A DNA stretch of 64,000 bases. Origin: Pseudoxanthomonas sp. PXM03 (GTDB taxonomy: Bacteria; Pseudomonadota; Gammaproteobacteria; Xanthomonadales; Xanthomonadaceae). Where the stretch lies: the NCBI RefSeq assembly GCF_014852005.1, contig NZ_JACVAU010000002.1:682001-746000 (forward strand). Direction: 5' to 3'. A program made the position numbers and the translations under genes. The notes below the pieces were generated by a model. The model worked only from the letters and a program-made list of their open reading frames with translations. It ran no database searches and was not told the origin of the DNA. Below are positions 52,685 through 61,154 of the stretch, one piece after another; position 1 is the first letter of the stretch, and every line of letters starts with the position of its first letter.

Positions 52685-52712
52685 AGATGAGGTTAAGCGC
52701 CGGTGTTTCAAG
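52685..52712 (-). promoter_or_regulatory. Sigma32 (heat-shock) promoter of clpB
   Basis: Read on the minus strand: -35 CTTGAAA (52712-52706), 13-bp spacer, -10 CCTCATCT (52692-52685), against the consensus CTTGAAA-N13/14-CCCCATNT. Only one base of the -10 differs. The predicted start is about 46 bp before the ATG. Confidence 0.8.
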
Positions 52713-52795
52713 ACCACTTGAGACCGAAGTTCACCTTAGGGTGGGCCTTTGCCCACCGCCTGCGCATGTGCCGAAACGACGGGCCAAGGCCCGGC

Positions 52796-54379
52796 CTACG
52801 CCCTCTTCTGCAGGGACAGTGCGCCCAGCAGCACCGCCAACGCGGCGTACGCACCGGCGAACTGCCACAGGATCGTCGCGCGCAGGCCTTCCACGTCCCA
52901 CGGCAGGTAGATGCCGCCGCGCGGATCCACCGAGTGGATGATGCCGAACAGCGTCAGCACCGCGCCGACCAGCAGCGCGGCCACGGCACGGCCATTACGC
53001 CCCTCGATCATCGCCACCAGCGCGGTGGTCCAGATCATTGCGGTGATGATGAAGCCGTTGCCCAGCGTCACGATGGTGGCCAGGTCGGGCAGACCGTGCC
53101 CGTCGACGCCTTCGTACAGACCCACGAAACGGTCGGGTGCGATCCATGCCGGGTTGCCGAACTTGATCGTCAGCAGGTACGCCACCGAGGGCAGGAAGCC
53201 CAGCGCCACCGCGATGGCATGCTTGCGCGGCGTCTCGGTGAAGGCCTGCACGGTGATGTCCAGGCCGACGTAGACGATGATCGGCGCCAGCACCGCCACC
53301 GGCAGCCACTGCACCAGCCCCGACACGTAGCCGAGCACGCCGCCGAAGCCGATGAAGAGACCGGTCAGCAGCGTGTAGCCCTTGCGCGCGCCCATGTGCT
53401 TGTACGCGGGCTGGCCGATGTAGGGCGTGGTCTGCGCCACGCCGCCGCAGAAGCCGGCCACCAGCGTGGACACCGCTTCGGCCAGCAAGACGTCGCGCGT
53501 GCGGTAATCGTCGCCGGCCGCACGCGCGCTTTCGCTGACGTTGATGCCGCCCACCACCATCAGCAGGCCGAACGGCAGCAGCAGCGGCAGATAGGGCACG
53601 GTGTAGGCCAGGCCATCCAGCCAGCCCAGCGTGGGCAGTGGCAGCGTCACCGCCAGCGGCACGGCATCGGGCACCTTGAAGCCCGGCGCGCCAAGGCCGG
53701 CGAGGCCCAGCGCGTAGTACAGCGTGGTGCCGACGATGAAGGCCAGCAGCACGCCCGGGATCTTCACCGGCAACTTGCCCTTGGCCACCAGCACGTAGAG
53801 CAGCAGGCCGAAGGTGACGAAGCCGACGATGGGCTGACGCAGCGTTTCGATCAGCGGCAGGAAGCCCAGCAACGTCAACGCCGCGCCACCGATGGAGCCC
53901 AGCAGGCCGGCGCGCGGCACCGCGCGGGTGACCGCATCGCCGAAGAACGACAGCACCAGCTTCAGCACGCCCATCACCACCAGTGAGGCCATGCCGAGCT
54001 GCCAGGTCGCGGTGGCCGCGGCCTGTTCGTCCAGGCCGGCCTGCTTGAAGCCGACGAAGGCCGGGCCCAGCACCAGCAGCGCCATGCCGATGCTGGTTGG
54101 CGCATCCAGGCCCAGCGGCATCGCGGTGACGTCATCGCGCCCGGTCTTGGCCGACAGCCGGTGCGCCATCCACGTGTAGATCAGGTTGCCGACCAGCACG
54201 CCCAGCGCGGTGCCGGGGAACATGCGGGTGAACACCACCTCGGCGGGGAACTGGAAGATGCCGATCAATGCGGCGGCGATGAAGCCGAGGATGGACAGGT
54301 TGTCCACCACCAGGCCGAAGAAACCGTTGAGGTCGCCGGGAACGAACCAGCGGCGCACGGGAGAAGCCGATGCGGTCAT
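52796..54379 (-). CDS. NCS2/AzgA-like purine-pyrimidine permease family protein
   Basis: 527 residues with about 12-14 membrane helices over nearly the whole length. Conserved-looking blocks are DDVTAMPLGLDAPTSIGMAL and SESARAAGDDYRTRDVLLAEA followed by FCGGVAQTTPYIGQPAY, resembling the xanthine/uracil/adenine permease fold. The substrate is not defined. ATG 54379 begins the soluble N-terminus MTASASPVRRWFVPGDLNG. It lies downstream of the DUF3574 gene (same strand) with the repeat pair at 54436-54608 between. Confidence 0.75.
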   Translation of the reverse strand: MTASASPVRRWFVPGDLNGFFGLVVDNLSILGFIAAALIGIFQFPAEVVFTRMFPGTALGVLVGNLIYTWMAHRLSAKTGRDDVTAMPLGLDAPTSIGMALLVLGPAFVGFKQAGLDEQAAATATWQLGMASLVVMGVLKLVLSFFGDAVTRAVPRAGLLGSIGGAALTLLGFLPLIETLRQPIVGFVTFGLLLYVLVAKGKLPVKIPGVLLAFIVGTTLYYALGLAGLGAPGFKVPDAVPLAVTLPLPTLGWLDGLAYTVPYLPLLLPFGLLMVVGGINVSESARAAGDDYRTRDVLLAEAVSTLVAGFCGGVAQTTPYIGQPAYKHMGARKGYTLLTGLFIGFGGVLGYVSGLVQWLPVAVLAPIIVYVGLDITVQAFTETPRKHAIAVALGFLPSVAYLLTIKFGNPAWIAPDRFVGLYEGVDGHGLPDLATIVTLGNGFIITAMIWTTALVAMIEGRNGRAVAALLVGAVLTLFGIIHSVDPRGGIYLPWDVEGLRATILWQFAGAYAALAVLLGALSLQKRA

Positions 54380-54435
54380 GGGAGGCCGAAGAAGGAAAAG
54401 GGAAAGGAGGGAATGGCGGACCACAGGATAAGCCG

Positions 54436-54608
54436 CCTCCCCCGTTCACGGGGGAGGGTTGGGGTGGGGGCGACGGAGCCGATCGGTTTCTCCCTCGCGG
54501 TAAACATCGCGTGGCGCGTCTTGCGCCCCTGCCTGTATCGCGCGCGCGCCCTCGTCTGCGCGCGCGTCGGCCCCCATCCCCGCCTTCCCCCGCACGCGGG
54601 GGAAGGGG
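54436..54608. repeat. Inverted repeat pair (A-end left, B-end right) between the permease and DUF3574 genes
   Basis: Left unit 54436-54470: stem CCTCCCCC/GGGGGAGG, then TTGGGGTGGGGG tail. Right unit 54571-54608, opposite direction: CCCCCATCCC tail, then CCTTCCCCCGC/GCGGGGGAAGG stem. Spacer 100 bp with inward tails; it carries a GCGCGC-rich patch. The stem sequences differ from the other loci while staying self-complementary. Confidence 0.75.
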
Positions 54609-54617
54609 CAGATCGCG

Positions 54618-55097
54618 TCAGAACGATACGTCCACCGCGTGGCGCGACCACAGCACCGACTGGTGGCCCGTGGCCTGCTTCCACGCCAGGCGGATCGCCT
54701 CGACGTCGGCGCGGCGCTGCGGCGTGTCTTCGTGCAGCACCACCAGCACCTTGGTCTTCAGGCGATTGGGTTCCTTCGCGCCGCGGAACAGCCATTGGCC
54801 GTAGGCATCGAACACGGTCAGGCCGTCCGGGAAGCGCGAGGTCACTTCCTTGTCGAGGAAGGCGCGCCACGTCGCTTCGGTGATGGGCTCGGCCTGGGGA
54901 CGGTCCGCCGGTCCCGTCTCCTCTCCCACCCCGAAGTACAGCTCGCTGCGCACCCAGCCACTCGCGCTGGCCGGACGCAACGTGTCGCCTTCCAGCGTGG
55001 CGGTGGCGGTGGTGGCAGAGGGCGATGCGACGGGCGGCGTGGACGCACACCCGGCAAGCGCAAGAAGGACCAGCAGCCAGACAGCACGATGCGACAT
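54618..55097 (-). CDS. DUF3574 lipoprotein
   Basis: 159 residues from ATG 55097. Lipobox LALAGC with Cys17, then a Pro/Ser/Ala/Thr linker and the DUF3574 domain: RSELYFGVGEE, TEATWRAFLDKEVTSRFPDGLTV, AYGQWLFRG and VLVVLHED in order. DUF3574 has no established function but its fold is small and periplasmic. Divergent from the second TonB receptor gene 184 bp away. Confidence 0.88.
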   Translation of the reverse strand: MSHRAVWLLVLLALAGCASTPPVASPSATTATATLEGDTLRPASASGWVRSELYFGVGEETGPADRPQAEPITEATWRAFLDKEVTSRFPDGLTVFDAYGQWLFRGAKEPNRLKTKVLVVLHEDTPQRRADVEAIRLAWKQATGHQSVLWSRHAVDVSF

Positions 55098-55214
55098 GGG
55101 GGAAGACCTCGTGGGAGAAGGACAGGATGGAGCATGCCGCCGCGATGGCCATATGACGCGGCGGCATAAGGTGATGGACAGCGGAGATGACACACGGTCC
55201 GCAGCGGCGGTTAA

Positions 55215-55244
55215 TATATCGCTTCATCGCAATATAGCGATAGA
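55215..55244. promoter_or_regulatory. Nested palindromes before the second TonB receptor gene
   Basis: ATCGCAATATAGCGAT at 55226-55241 is a 16-bp palindrome with two mismatching positions, and TATATCGC (55215-55222) pairs with GCGATAGA (55237-55244) outside it. The A/T-rich patch TTAATATATCGC stands out in this G+C-rich DNA and probably overlaps the promoter. This looks like an operator for a dimeric regulator; the regulator is not in view. Confidence 0.5.
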
Positions 55245-55281
55245 CTCCGCCCTGCTCCCTCCCTCGCCCCACGAGACCCGC

Positions 55282-57702
55282 ATGTCCCACCCCGCTCTTG
55301 CTCTGCTCGGCGCCGCCATCGTGCTGGCGCTCGCCGTCCCCGCCCACGCCCAGACCGCGCCTGCCGGCGCCACCGACCTGGATGCGGTGATCGTCACCGG
55401 CACACGCGCCACCGATCGCACCGCGCTGGAATCCACCTCGCCCATCGATGTGCTGACCGCCGAAGACATCCGCCAGGCCGGCGTGCTCAACGGCGAGCTC
55501 GGCAGTGCGCTGCAGGCGCTGCTGCCGTCGCTGAACTTCCCGCGCCAGTCCAACTCCGGCGGCGCCGACCACATCCGCGCCGCGCAGCTGCGTGGCCTGA
55601 GCCCCAACCAGGTGCTGGTGCTGGTCAACGGCAAGCGCCGCCACACCAGCGCGCTGGTCAACACCGACAGCAAGATCGGCAAGGGCAACACGCCGGTGGA
55701 CTTCAATGCCATCCCGGTCAGCGCGATCAAGCGCATCGAAGTGCTGCGCGACGGCGCCGGCGCGCAGTACGGCTCCGATGCCGTCGCCGGCGTCATCAAC
55801 GTCATCCTCGATGACACGCCGGAAGGCGGCGCCATCGAAGCCAGCTATGGCGCGCACCACACCAAGGTGGAGCCGATCGACCAGACCGTCACCGACGGCC
55901 AGACCGGCTTCTTCAGTGCGCAGGTCGGCGACCGCATCGGCGACGGCGGCTTCTTCCGCGTGGGCCTGGAGTACAAGCAGCGCGAGGGCACCAACCGCGC
56001 GGGCTTCGACCAGATCCCGTTCTTCGAGGAGCAGACCCCGGACAACCTGGCCCTGGCCGGCCAGCGCAACTACGTGCTGGGCGACGGCAGCTCCAAGGAC
56101 ATCAACGCGTGGCTCAACGCGGCCGTGCCGCTGGGCGAATCGGCCGAGCTGTACGCCTTCGGCACCTACCACCAGAGCGATACCGAAGGCGCGAACTACT
56201 TCCGCTACCCCGACGGCGTGGCGAACTGGAAAGAGGTCTATCCGAACGGTTACCGCCCGATCTCCGAAGGCGAGAACCTCGACCTGGCCGGCGTGGCCGG
56301 CGTGCGCGGCCAATGGGGCGAATGGGACTACGACGCCAGCCTCAATCATGGCCGCAATGAGTTCACCTACCGGCTGCGCAATTCGCTCAACGCCTCGCTG
56401 GGCCCCAGCAGTCCCACGCGCTTCAAGACCGGCGACTACGAGTCCGCACAGACGCTCGCCAACCTCGACCTGAGCCGCGTGTTCGGCGCGCATACGTTCG
56501 CCACCGGCCTCGAGTTCCGCCATGAAACCTTCGAGACCGGCGCAGGCGATCCCGCCTCGTACGCAGCCGGTCCCTTCACCGACCGCCCGACCGGCTCGCA
56601 GGCCGGCGGCGGGCTGACGCCGCAGGACACCGCGGACCTCGACCGGGACGTGTCCAGCGTCTACGCCAGCCTCAGCAGCCAGTGGGGCGAGAAGTTCACC
56701 ACCGACATCGCGGCGCGCTACGAACATTACGACGATTTCGGCGGCGAGCTGACCGGCAAGCTGGCCGCCCGCTACGAGTTCGCGCCCGCCTTCGCGCTGC
56801 GCGGTTCGGTGTCGAACAACTTCCGCGCGCCGTCGCTGAGCCAGATCGGGTTCGAATCCACCTCCACCGGCTACGACGCCTCCGGCCAACTCACCCAGGG
56901 CCGCCTGCTGTCGGTCAACAACCCCATCGCCCGTGCGCTGGGCGCGCAGGATCTGGACCCGGAGAAGGCGCTGAACCTCAGCCTCGGCTTCACCAGCCGC
57001 ATCGGCGAGCACTTCGACCTGTCGCTGGACGTGTTCCGCATCGACATCGATGACCGCGTGGCGATCACCGAGCGCATCAGCGGCGACGCGCTGACCGATT
57101 TCGTGCTGGACAATTTCGGCGTGCCGGGCGTGCAGAGCGCCAACTTCTTCATCAATGCAGCCGACACCCGCACCGAAGGTGCGGAGCTGGTGGCCAACTG
57201 GCGGCAGGCGCTGGGCGACGGCAACCTGCTGCTGACCGGCGCCTACAGCTACGCGAAGACGGAACTGAAGAACATCGCCGTTACGCCCGCCGAACTGCTC
57301 GCCATCGACCCCGGCTATGTGCTGTTCGGCGTTGAGGAGAGCAACACGCTGACCGGTGCCGCACCGCGCACGCGCGGCATCTTCACCGCGGGCTGGAACA
57401 ACACCGATTGGTCGCTGCTGGGACGCGTCAGCCGCCATGGCAGCGCCAAGCGCGTGTTCAACTTCGGCGGCGGCTTCGAGCCGGAGCAGACCTACGGCGC
57501 CGAATGGCAGCTGGATGCGGAGGTCGAGTACCGGTTCTCGCCGAAGTGGAGCGTGGCGCTGGGCGGCCTGAACCTGACCGACGAGTACCCTGACCTTTCG
57601 AGCGCGGACATCGCCTACTTCGGCAACCTGCCCTACGACGTGCTGTCGCCGATCGGCAGCAACGGTGCGTACTACTACACGCGCGTCCGCTACACCTTCT
57701 GA
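55282..57702 (+). CDS. TonB-dependent outer membrane receptor (paralog of 40964-43354)
   Basis: 806 residues. Signal peptide MSHPALALLGAAIVLALAVPAHA (cleavage about residue 23), TonB-box-like DLDAVIVTGTRATDRTALES, plug with IRAAQLRGLSPNQVLVLVNG and GAGAQYGSDAVAGVINVIL, and a barrel ending in aromatic residues (YYYTRVRYTF). ATG 55282 is chosen because it starts the signal peptide. The barrel loops differ much more from the first receptor than the plug does. The palindrome at 55226-55241 suggests its own regulator. Confidence 0.93.
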   Translation: MSHPALALLGAAIVLALAVPAHAQTAPAGATDLDAVIVTGTRATDRTALESTSPIDVLTAEDIRQAGVLNGELGSALQALLPSLNFPRQSNSGGADHIRAAQLRGLSPNQVLVLVNGKRRHTSALVNTDSKIGKGNTPVDFNAIPVSAIKRIEVLRDGAGAQYGSDAVAGVINVILDDTPEGGAIEASYGAHHTKVEPIDQTVTDGQTGFFSAQVGDRIGDGGFFRVGLEYKQREGTNRAGFDQIPFFEEQTPDNLALAGQRNYVLGDGSSKDINAWLNAAVPLGESAELYAFGTYHQSDTEGANYFRYPDGVANWKEVYPNGYRPISEGENLDLAGVAGVRGQWGEWDYDASLNHGRNEFTYRLRNSLNASLGPSSPTRFKTGDYESAQTLANLDLSRVFGAHTFATGLEFRHETFETGAGDPASYAAGPFTDRPTGSQAGGGLTPQDTADLDRDVSSVYASLSSQWGEKFTTDIAARYEHYDDFGGELTGKLAARYEFAPAFALRGSVSNNFRAPSLSQIGFESTSTGYDASGQLTQGRLLSVNNPIARALGAQDLDPEKALNLSLGFTSRIGEHFDLSLDVFRIDIDDRVAITERISGDALTDFVLDNFGVPGVQSANFFINAADTRTEGAELVANWRQALGDGNLLLTGAYSYAKTELKNIAVTPAELLAIDPGYVLFGVEESNTLTGAAPRTRGIFTAGWNNTDWSLLGRVSRHGSAKRVFNFGGGFEPEQTYGAEWQLDAEVEYRFSPKWSVALGGLNLTDEYPDLSSADIAYFGNLPYDVLSPIGSNGAYYYTRVRYTF

Positions 57703-58111
57703 GTGCTAAGAGCATCGCCGCCTCCCTCACGGAGGCAGCTCGACGAACTGATCGGACGGGCGCCGCGGCACGGGAACGGACGGGCAACCGTCGCGCGGGC
57801 AGCGGCAGGCTGGCCAGCACCCGCGCCGGCGCCCGGACGATCAGACCCCGCCCGCGCCTCGCTGTATGCGGGCACCGTCGAAGACGAGCGCATCACAATG
57901 CGCCCGAACGGTGAACAGCGTGGACACCGCCTTGCAGCCAAGCATGAAGAACGCGCCGCCACGCGCCCGGATGACGAACACCCTGTAGGAGCGGCTTCAG
58001 CCGCGACCGGATACCTGCCCGCCGCAGGAAACACATGCGCATCGGCTGCCATCGCCCGCGACAGGCATCATCACGAGTGCGGTCGCCGTGCGGTCGCGGC
58101 TGAAGCCGCTC
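57703..58111. other. Gene-free stretch between the second TonB receptor and the DCC gene
   Basis: No gene is supported here; a minus-strand frame at 57690-58052 has the composition of antisense GC-rich DNA. A 6-bp stem GCCTCC/GGAGGC at 57720-57736 may end the TonB receptor transcript but lacks a T run. The right half holds a GTAGGAG-type repeat pair (57984-58116). Confidence 0.5.
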
Positions 58112-58116
58112 CTACA
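57984..58116. repeat. Inverted pair of [18 protein letters not shown] REPs, the right copy reaching into the DCC gene end
   Basis: 57984-58010 reads TGTAGGAGCGGCTTCAGCC then GCGACCGG. 58092-58116 is the reverse complement. Each has the GCGGCT/AGCCGC hairpin. Spacer 81 bp. The TAG in the right copy (58112-58114) is the stop codon of the DCC-family gene. Confidence 0.85.
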
Positions 58117-58528
58117 GGAAGCGCGCCCGCTCCTCCTCCGTCGGCACCCGGCATGCCGTCATCCCGAACCACCGGTACCGGTGTCGCGCGATCCAGCGGT
58201 ACAGCGGATCGCGCACGCCACGCGGCACCAGGGCGATCACCAGGGCGAGTCGCCACACGCCGCCCAGCCCGGTCAGCACGCGCTGGATCGCATCACTGTC
58301 GGTCCAAGCGCGATGGCCATCGACCAGCAGGAACGACGCCGGATCGTCGGGATCCAGCCCATGCCCGGCCAGCAGCGCGCGCCCTGCGTCCGACTGCATG
58401 GCGGCGAAGCGATAACGTCCCACGCGATCATGCTTCAGCAGGAAGCGTACCCATCCATTGCACAGCACGCAGATGCCGTCGAAGACGATGATGGGGCCTT
58501 GTGCGGCGGAGGGGTCGTTTGGGGTCAT
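58112..58528 (-). CDS. DCC family thiol-disulfide oxidoreductase-like protein
   Basis: 138 residues. The DCC signature FDGICVLCNGWVRFLLKHDR near the N-terminus carries a CxxC motif, and the rest includes FAAMQSDAGRALL, DGHRAWTDSDAIQRVLTGLGG, and a Trp/Arg-rich C-terminus. The function of the family is not established beyond a thioredoxin-like fold. The stop codon lies inside a REP. It is separated from DUF4166 upstream by a repeat pair. Confidence 0.88.
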   Translation of the reverse strand: MTPNDPSAAQGPIIVFDGICVLCNGWVRFLLKHDRVGRYRFAAMQSDAGRALLAGHGLDPDDPASFLLVDGHRAWTDSDAIQRVLTGLGGVWRLALVIALVPRGVRDPLYRWIARHRYRWFGMTACRVPTEEERARFL

Positions 58529-58555
58529 TCAACCTCTCCGTCAAACTTGATGATT

Positions 58556-58763
58556 CCCCTCTCCCCGCACGCGGGGAGAGGGTGCCAACGGCGGGTGAGG
58601 GGCGAGCGGAGTCCGTCATTCATCGGCCCACCATGCTGATGCAACAGGCGACGCACGGACATACGCTCGTCTTGCGAGCGACGAAGAGCGCCCCTCATCC
58701 GCCCCCGTATCGGGATACGGGGCAGGCTCTCCGGGCACCTTCTCCCCGCGCGCGGGGAGAAGG
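58556..58763. repeat. Inverted repeat pair (A-end left, B-end right) between DCC and DUF4166 genes
   Basis: Left unit 58556-58602: 12-bp CCCTCTCCCCGC/GCGGGGAGAGGG stem, tail ending GGGTGAGGGG. Right unit 58691-58763, opposite: CCCCTCATCC, a nested CCCCGTATC/GATACGGGG hairpin (about 58703-58722), then a 13-bp stem CCTTCTCCCCGCG with its complement (58738-58763). Spacer 88 bp with inward tails. Confidence 0.8.
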
Positions 58764-58771
58764 AAGGCCCA

Positions 58772-59311
58772 TCACGCGTCACGGACATCGAGCCACCCGC
58801 GGTAGTGCACCAACAATCCGGTGAGCGGCAACGACGCCCAGACGTCGAACCGGTAGCGATCGTCCTCGGCGAACTCTCGTGCGCCCACGCCCGTGAACCA
58901 ACGCGCCGGCAACGACACGCCGAACACGCTCACCCGGACGACGCGCCATGCGATGGCATGGTCCACGACATTCAGCCGGAAGCCGAACGTTGCCAGGCCC
59001 AGCCGCTCGCACAGCACGTCACCGTCGCGCCACAGGCGCGAAGGCATCGCACGCCCGCCGATGAAGCGCGTCCAACGCTCGGTGTCAGGCGATGCCTCGA
59101 TCTCCACGCATAGCGGGCCGGTGCCAGGGGGCGGAAGATGGGTGGCCGCGGCGACCAGCCGTGACAGCCATCGACCGCCGCGCTCGACCTCGACGCCACC
59201 CCGATACCGATTCACGCCCTGCGCCATGTGCAACACGCGCACTGGCGCCGGCAGCCCGTCGAACGCCGGCCCCAGCACCTGCGCGAACAACGACCTTACG
59301 GCTGCATCCAT
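58772..59311 (-). CDS. DUF4166 domain protein
   Basis: 179 residues. Family blocks are LPAPVRVLHMAQGVNRYRGG, ASPDTERWTRFIGGRAMPS, LATFGFRLNVVDHAIAW and a final GLLVHYRGWLDVRD. No signal or membrane segment. The function of the family is unknown. The ATG lies inside the last codons of pgeF, a 16-bp overlap in a different frame, so translation is coupled. It is followed by a repeat pair. Confidence 0.85.
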   Translation of the reverse strand: MDAAVRSLFAQVLGPAFDGLPAPVRVLHMAQGVNRYRGGVEVERGGRWLSRLVAAATHLPPPGTGPLCVEIEASPDTERWTRFIGGRAMPSRLWRDGDVLCERLGLATFGFRLNVVDHAIAWRVVRVSVFGVSLPARWFTGVGAREFAEDDRYRFDVWASLPLTGLLVHYRGWLDVRDA

Positions 59312-60066
59312 GCCAGCGTGGCGATGCGGCCGCTGCGGCCATCACGGCGGTGCGAGAAGAAGCGCGCGGGCTCGCTGATCGTGCAGAGATCGCCGCCGTG
59401 AATGTCATCGGCCGACATGCCGCGCGCGACCAGCCGTCGGCGTGCCAGTGCCGGCAGATCGGCCAGCCAATGGTTCTCGCGTGTCGGCACGAAGCAGGCT
59501 TCGGCATCCGCATCGTGTGCGACGAACACGTCGAAGACGTCCTTGCCCACTTCATACCGCCGCGGCCCCGCAGCCGGACCTATCCATGCCATCACCTCCG
59601 CCACCGGCGTCGTCATCGCGTCCAGCGCGGTTTCCAGCATCCCTTTCGACAGGCCGGGCCAGCCGGCGTGCGCGGCCGCGATCTCGCTGCCGTCCTTCGC
59701 GGCGAACACCACCGGCAGGCAGTCGGCGGTGAGGATGGCCAGCACCACGCCGGGTGTCGCCGTGACCAGCGCGTCTGCCACCGGTTCGTCGGCATCCGGA
59801 TCGGCGGGCGCATCCACACGCAGCACGTCGATGCCATGCACCTGCTTCAGCCAGTGCGGCACCGACGGCAGGCCGGCGAGTTCGACCAGTTGCGCGCGAT
59901 TGCGCGCCACCGTGGCCGGATCATCGCCATCGGCGGCGTAGCGGTTGCCGAGGTTGAAGGTGTCGAACGGTGCCGCCGAGCATCCCGCGCCATGACGCAA
60001 GGTGGTGAAGGCATGCACGCCGGGAGGCGCAGGCCAGCCGGCGGGCACGACCGGCGCGCGGTTCAT
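59296..60066 (-). CDS. pgeF: Peptidoglycan editing factor PgeF (YfiH, purine nucleosidase/laccase-domain family)
   Basis: 256 residues. Metal-site motifs are [19 protein letters not shown] (Cys ligand) and [13 protein letters not shown] (His), with [15 protein letters not shown] toward the C-terminus. E. coli PgeF removes mis-inserted serine from peptidoglycan precursors; homologs are also described as purine nucleoside enzymes. The start ATG overlaps the stop of rluD (ATGA) and the stop overlaps DUF4166, so the three genes are translationally coupled. Its neighbour rluD is the same as in E. coli. Confidence 0.92.
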   Translation of the reverse strand: MNRAPVVPAGWPAPPGVHAFTTLRHGAGCSAAPFDTFNLGNRYAADGDDPATVARNRAQLVELAGLPSVPHWLKQVHGIDVLRVDAPADPDADEPVADALVTATPGVVLAILTADCLPVVFAAKDGSEIAAAHAGWPGLSKGMLETALDAMTTPVAEVMAWIGPAAGPRRYEVGKDVFDVFVAHDADAEACFVPTRENHWLADLPALARRRLVARGMSADDIHGGDLCTISEPARFFSHRRDGRSGRIATLAWMQP

Positions 60067-61037
60067 CCGCGCTGCGCCTTGCTGTCCGCGCGCAGGGCCG
60101 CCAGCAGCGCCACCATGTCGGCCGGTACCGGCGCGGTGACGCGGACCGGTTCGCCGGTGGCGGGGTGGACGAACTCCAGGGTCTCGGCATGCAGCGCCTG
60201 TCGCCGGAAGCTGCGCAACACGGCGATCAGTTCCTCGCTGGCACCCTTGGGCAACCGCAGTGGCCCGCCGTACAGCGGATCACCGATGATCGGGTACTTG
60301 ATGTGTGCCATGTGCACGCGGATCTGGTGCGTGCGGCCCGTTTCCAGCCGGCACTCCAGCGCGGTGTGCGCGCGGAAGCGTTCGCGCAGGCGGTAGTGGG
60401 TGACCGCATCGCGGCCATCCTCGCGCACCGCCATCTTCAGCCGGTCGCGCGGGTGGCGGTCGATCGGCGCATTCGCCGTGCCGCCGGAGACCATCGCCCC
60501 GACCACCACGGCCAGGTACTGGCGGTGTACGTCGCGCGAAGCCAGTTGCGCCACCAACGAGGTATGCGCCGGCACGGTGCGTGCGACCACCATGACGCCG
60601 GAGGTGTCCTTGTCCAGCCGGTGCACGATCCCCGCGCGCGGCAGCGCCGACAGCGACGGGTCGCGGAACAGCAGGGCATTGACCAGGGTGCCGGTGGGGT
60701 TGCCCGCACCGGGATGCACCACCAGCCCGGCAGGCTTGTCCAGCACGAACACATGCTCGTCCTCGTACAGCACGTCCAGCGGGATGTCTTCGGGCAGTGC
60801 GTGGGTCTGGGTGTCCAGTACCACGTCCAGGCTGGCGGTCTCCCCGCCGCGCACGGGGTCGCGCGGGCGCACCACCTGGCCGTCCAGCAGGGCGTTGCCG
60901 GACTTGATCCACTCGGTCAGGCGCGACCGGGAGAACTCGGGGAACAGCTCCGCCAGCGCGGCGTCGAAGCGCCGGCCGGCCGCGCTGGCGGGCACGATGG
61001 CGGTGCGGAGGCTGTCGGGGGAATCGGTATCGGTCAT
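60063..61037 (-). CDS. rluD: 23S rRNA pseudouridine(1911/1915/1917) synthase RluD
   Basis: 324 residues. N-terminal S4-like domain ([33 protein letters not shown]) and the RluA-type catalytic domain with the catalytic Asp in HRLDKDTSG and the [11 protein letters not shown] block. ATG 61037 is used; an ATG four codons upstream (61049) is the alternative and neither has a strong ribosome binding site. Divergent from bamD, as in E. coli, with 117 bp between. Confidence 0.94.
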   Translation of the reverse strand: MTDTDSPDSLRTAIVPASAAGRRFDAALAELFPEFSRSRLTEWIKSGNALLDGQVVRPRDPVRGGETASLDVVLDTQTHALPEDIPLDVLYEDEHVFVLDKPAGLVVHPGAGNPTGTLVNALLFRDPSLSALPRAGIVHRLDKDTSGVMVVARTVPAHTSLVAQLASRDVHRQYLAVVVGAMVSGGTANAPIDRHPRDRLKMAVREDGRDAVTHYRLRERFRAHTALECRLETGRTHQIRVHMAHIKYPIIGDPLYGGPLRLPKGASEELIAVLRSFRRQALHAETLEFVHPATGEPVRVTAPVPADMVALLAALRADSKAQRG

Positions 61038-61154
61038 GCGGAAAGACATCCAGGGAGGCCATGCTCGGTCCGTATTGGCCGATTGTTCATGGCGAAGGCG
61101 GCGCCTAGGCTATCATCGACAGCCTGTTTCCCTGCCGCGGCCTGCCGCCAGCCC

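Noticed and set aside
55226..55241. Assignment of the palindrome to a named regulator (for example SahR or another ArsR-type protein)
   Set aside because: I cannot recall the consensus reliably enough and no regulator gene is nearby, so only an operator-like call is made.
54376..57438. Long minus-strand frame opposite the second TonB receptor
   Set aside because: Antisense to a gene with clear plug and barrel features; composition is typical of antisense third-position GC bias.
57690..58052. Possible 120-residue minus-strand gene after the TonB receptor
   Set aside because: Ser/Arg/Ala-rich without pattern, overlaps the TonB receptor end and a REP; no ribosome binding site.
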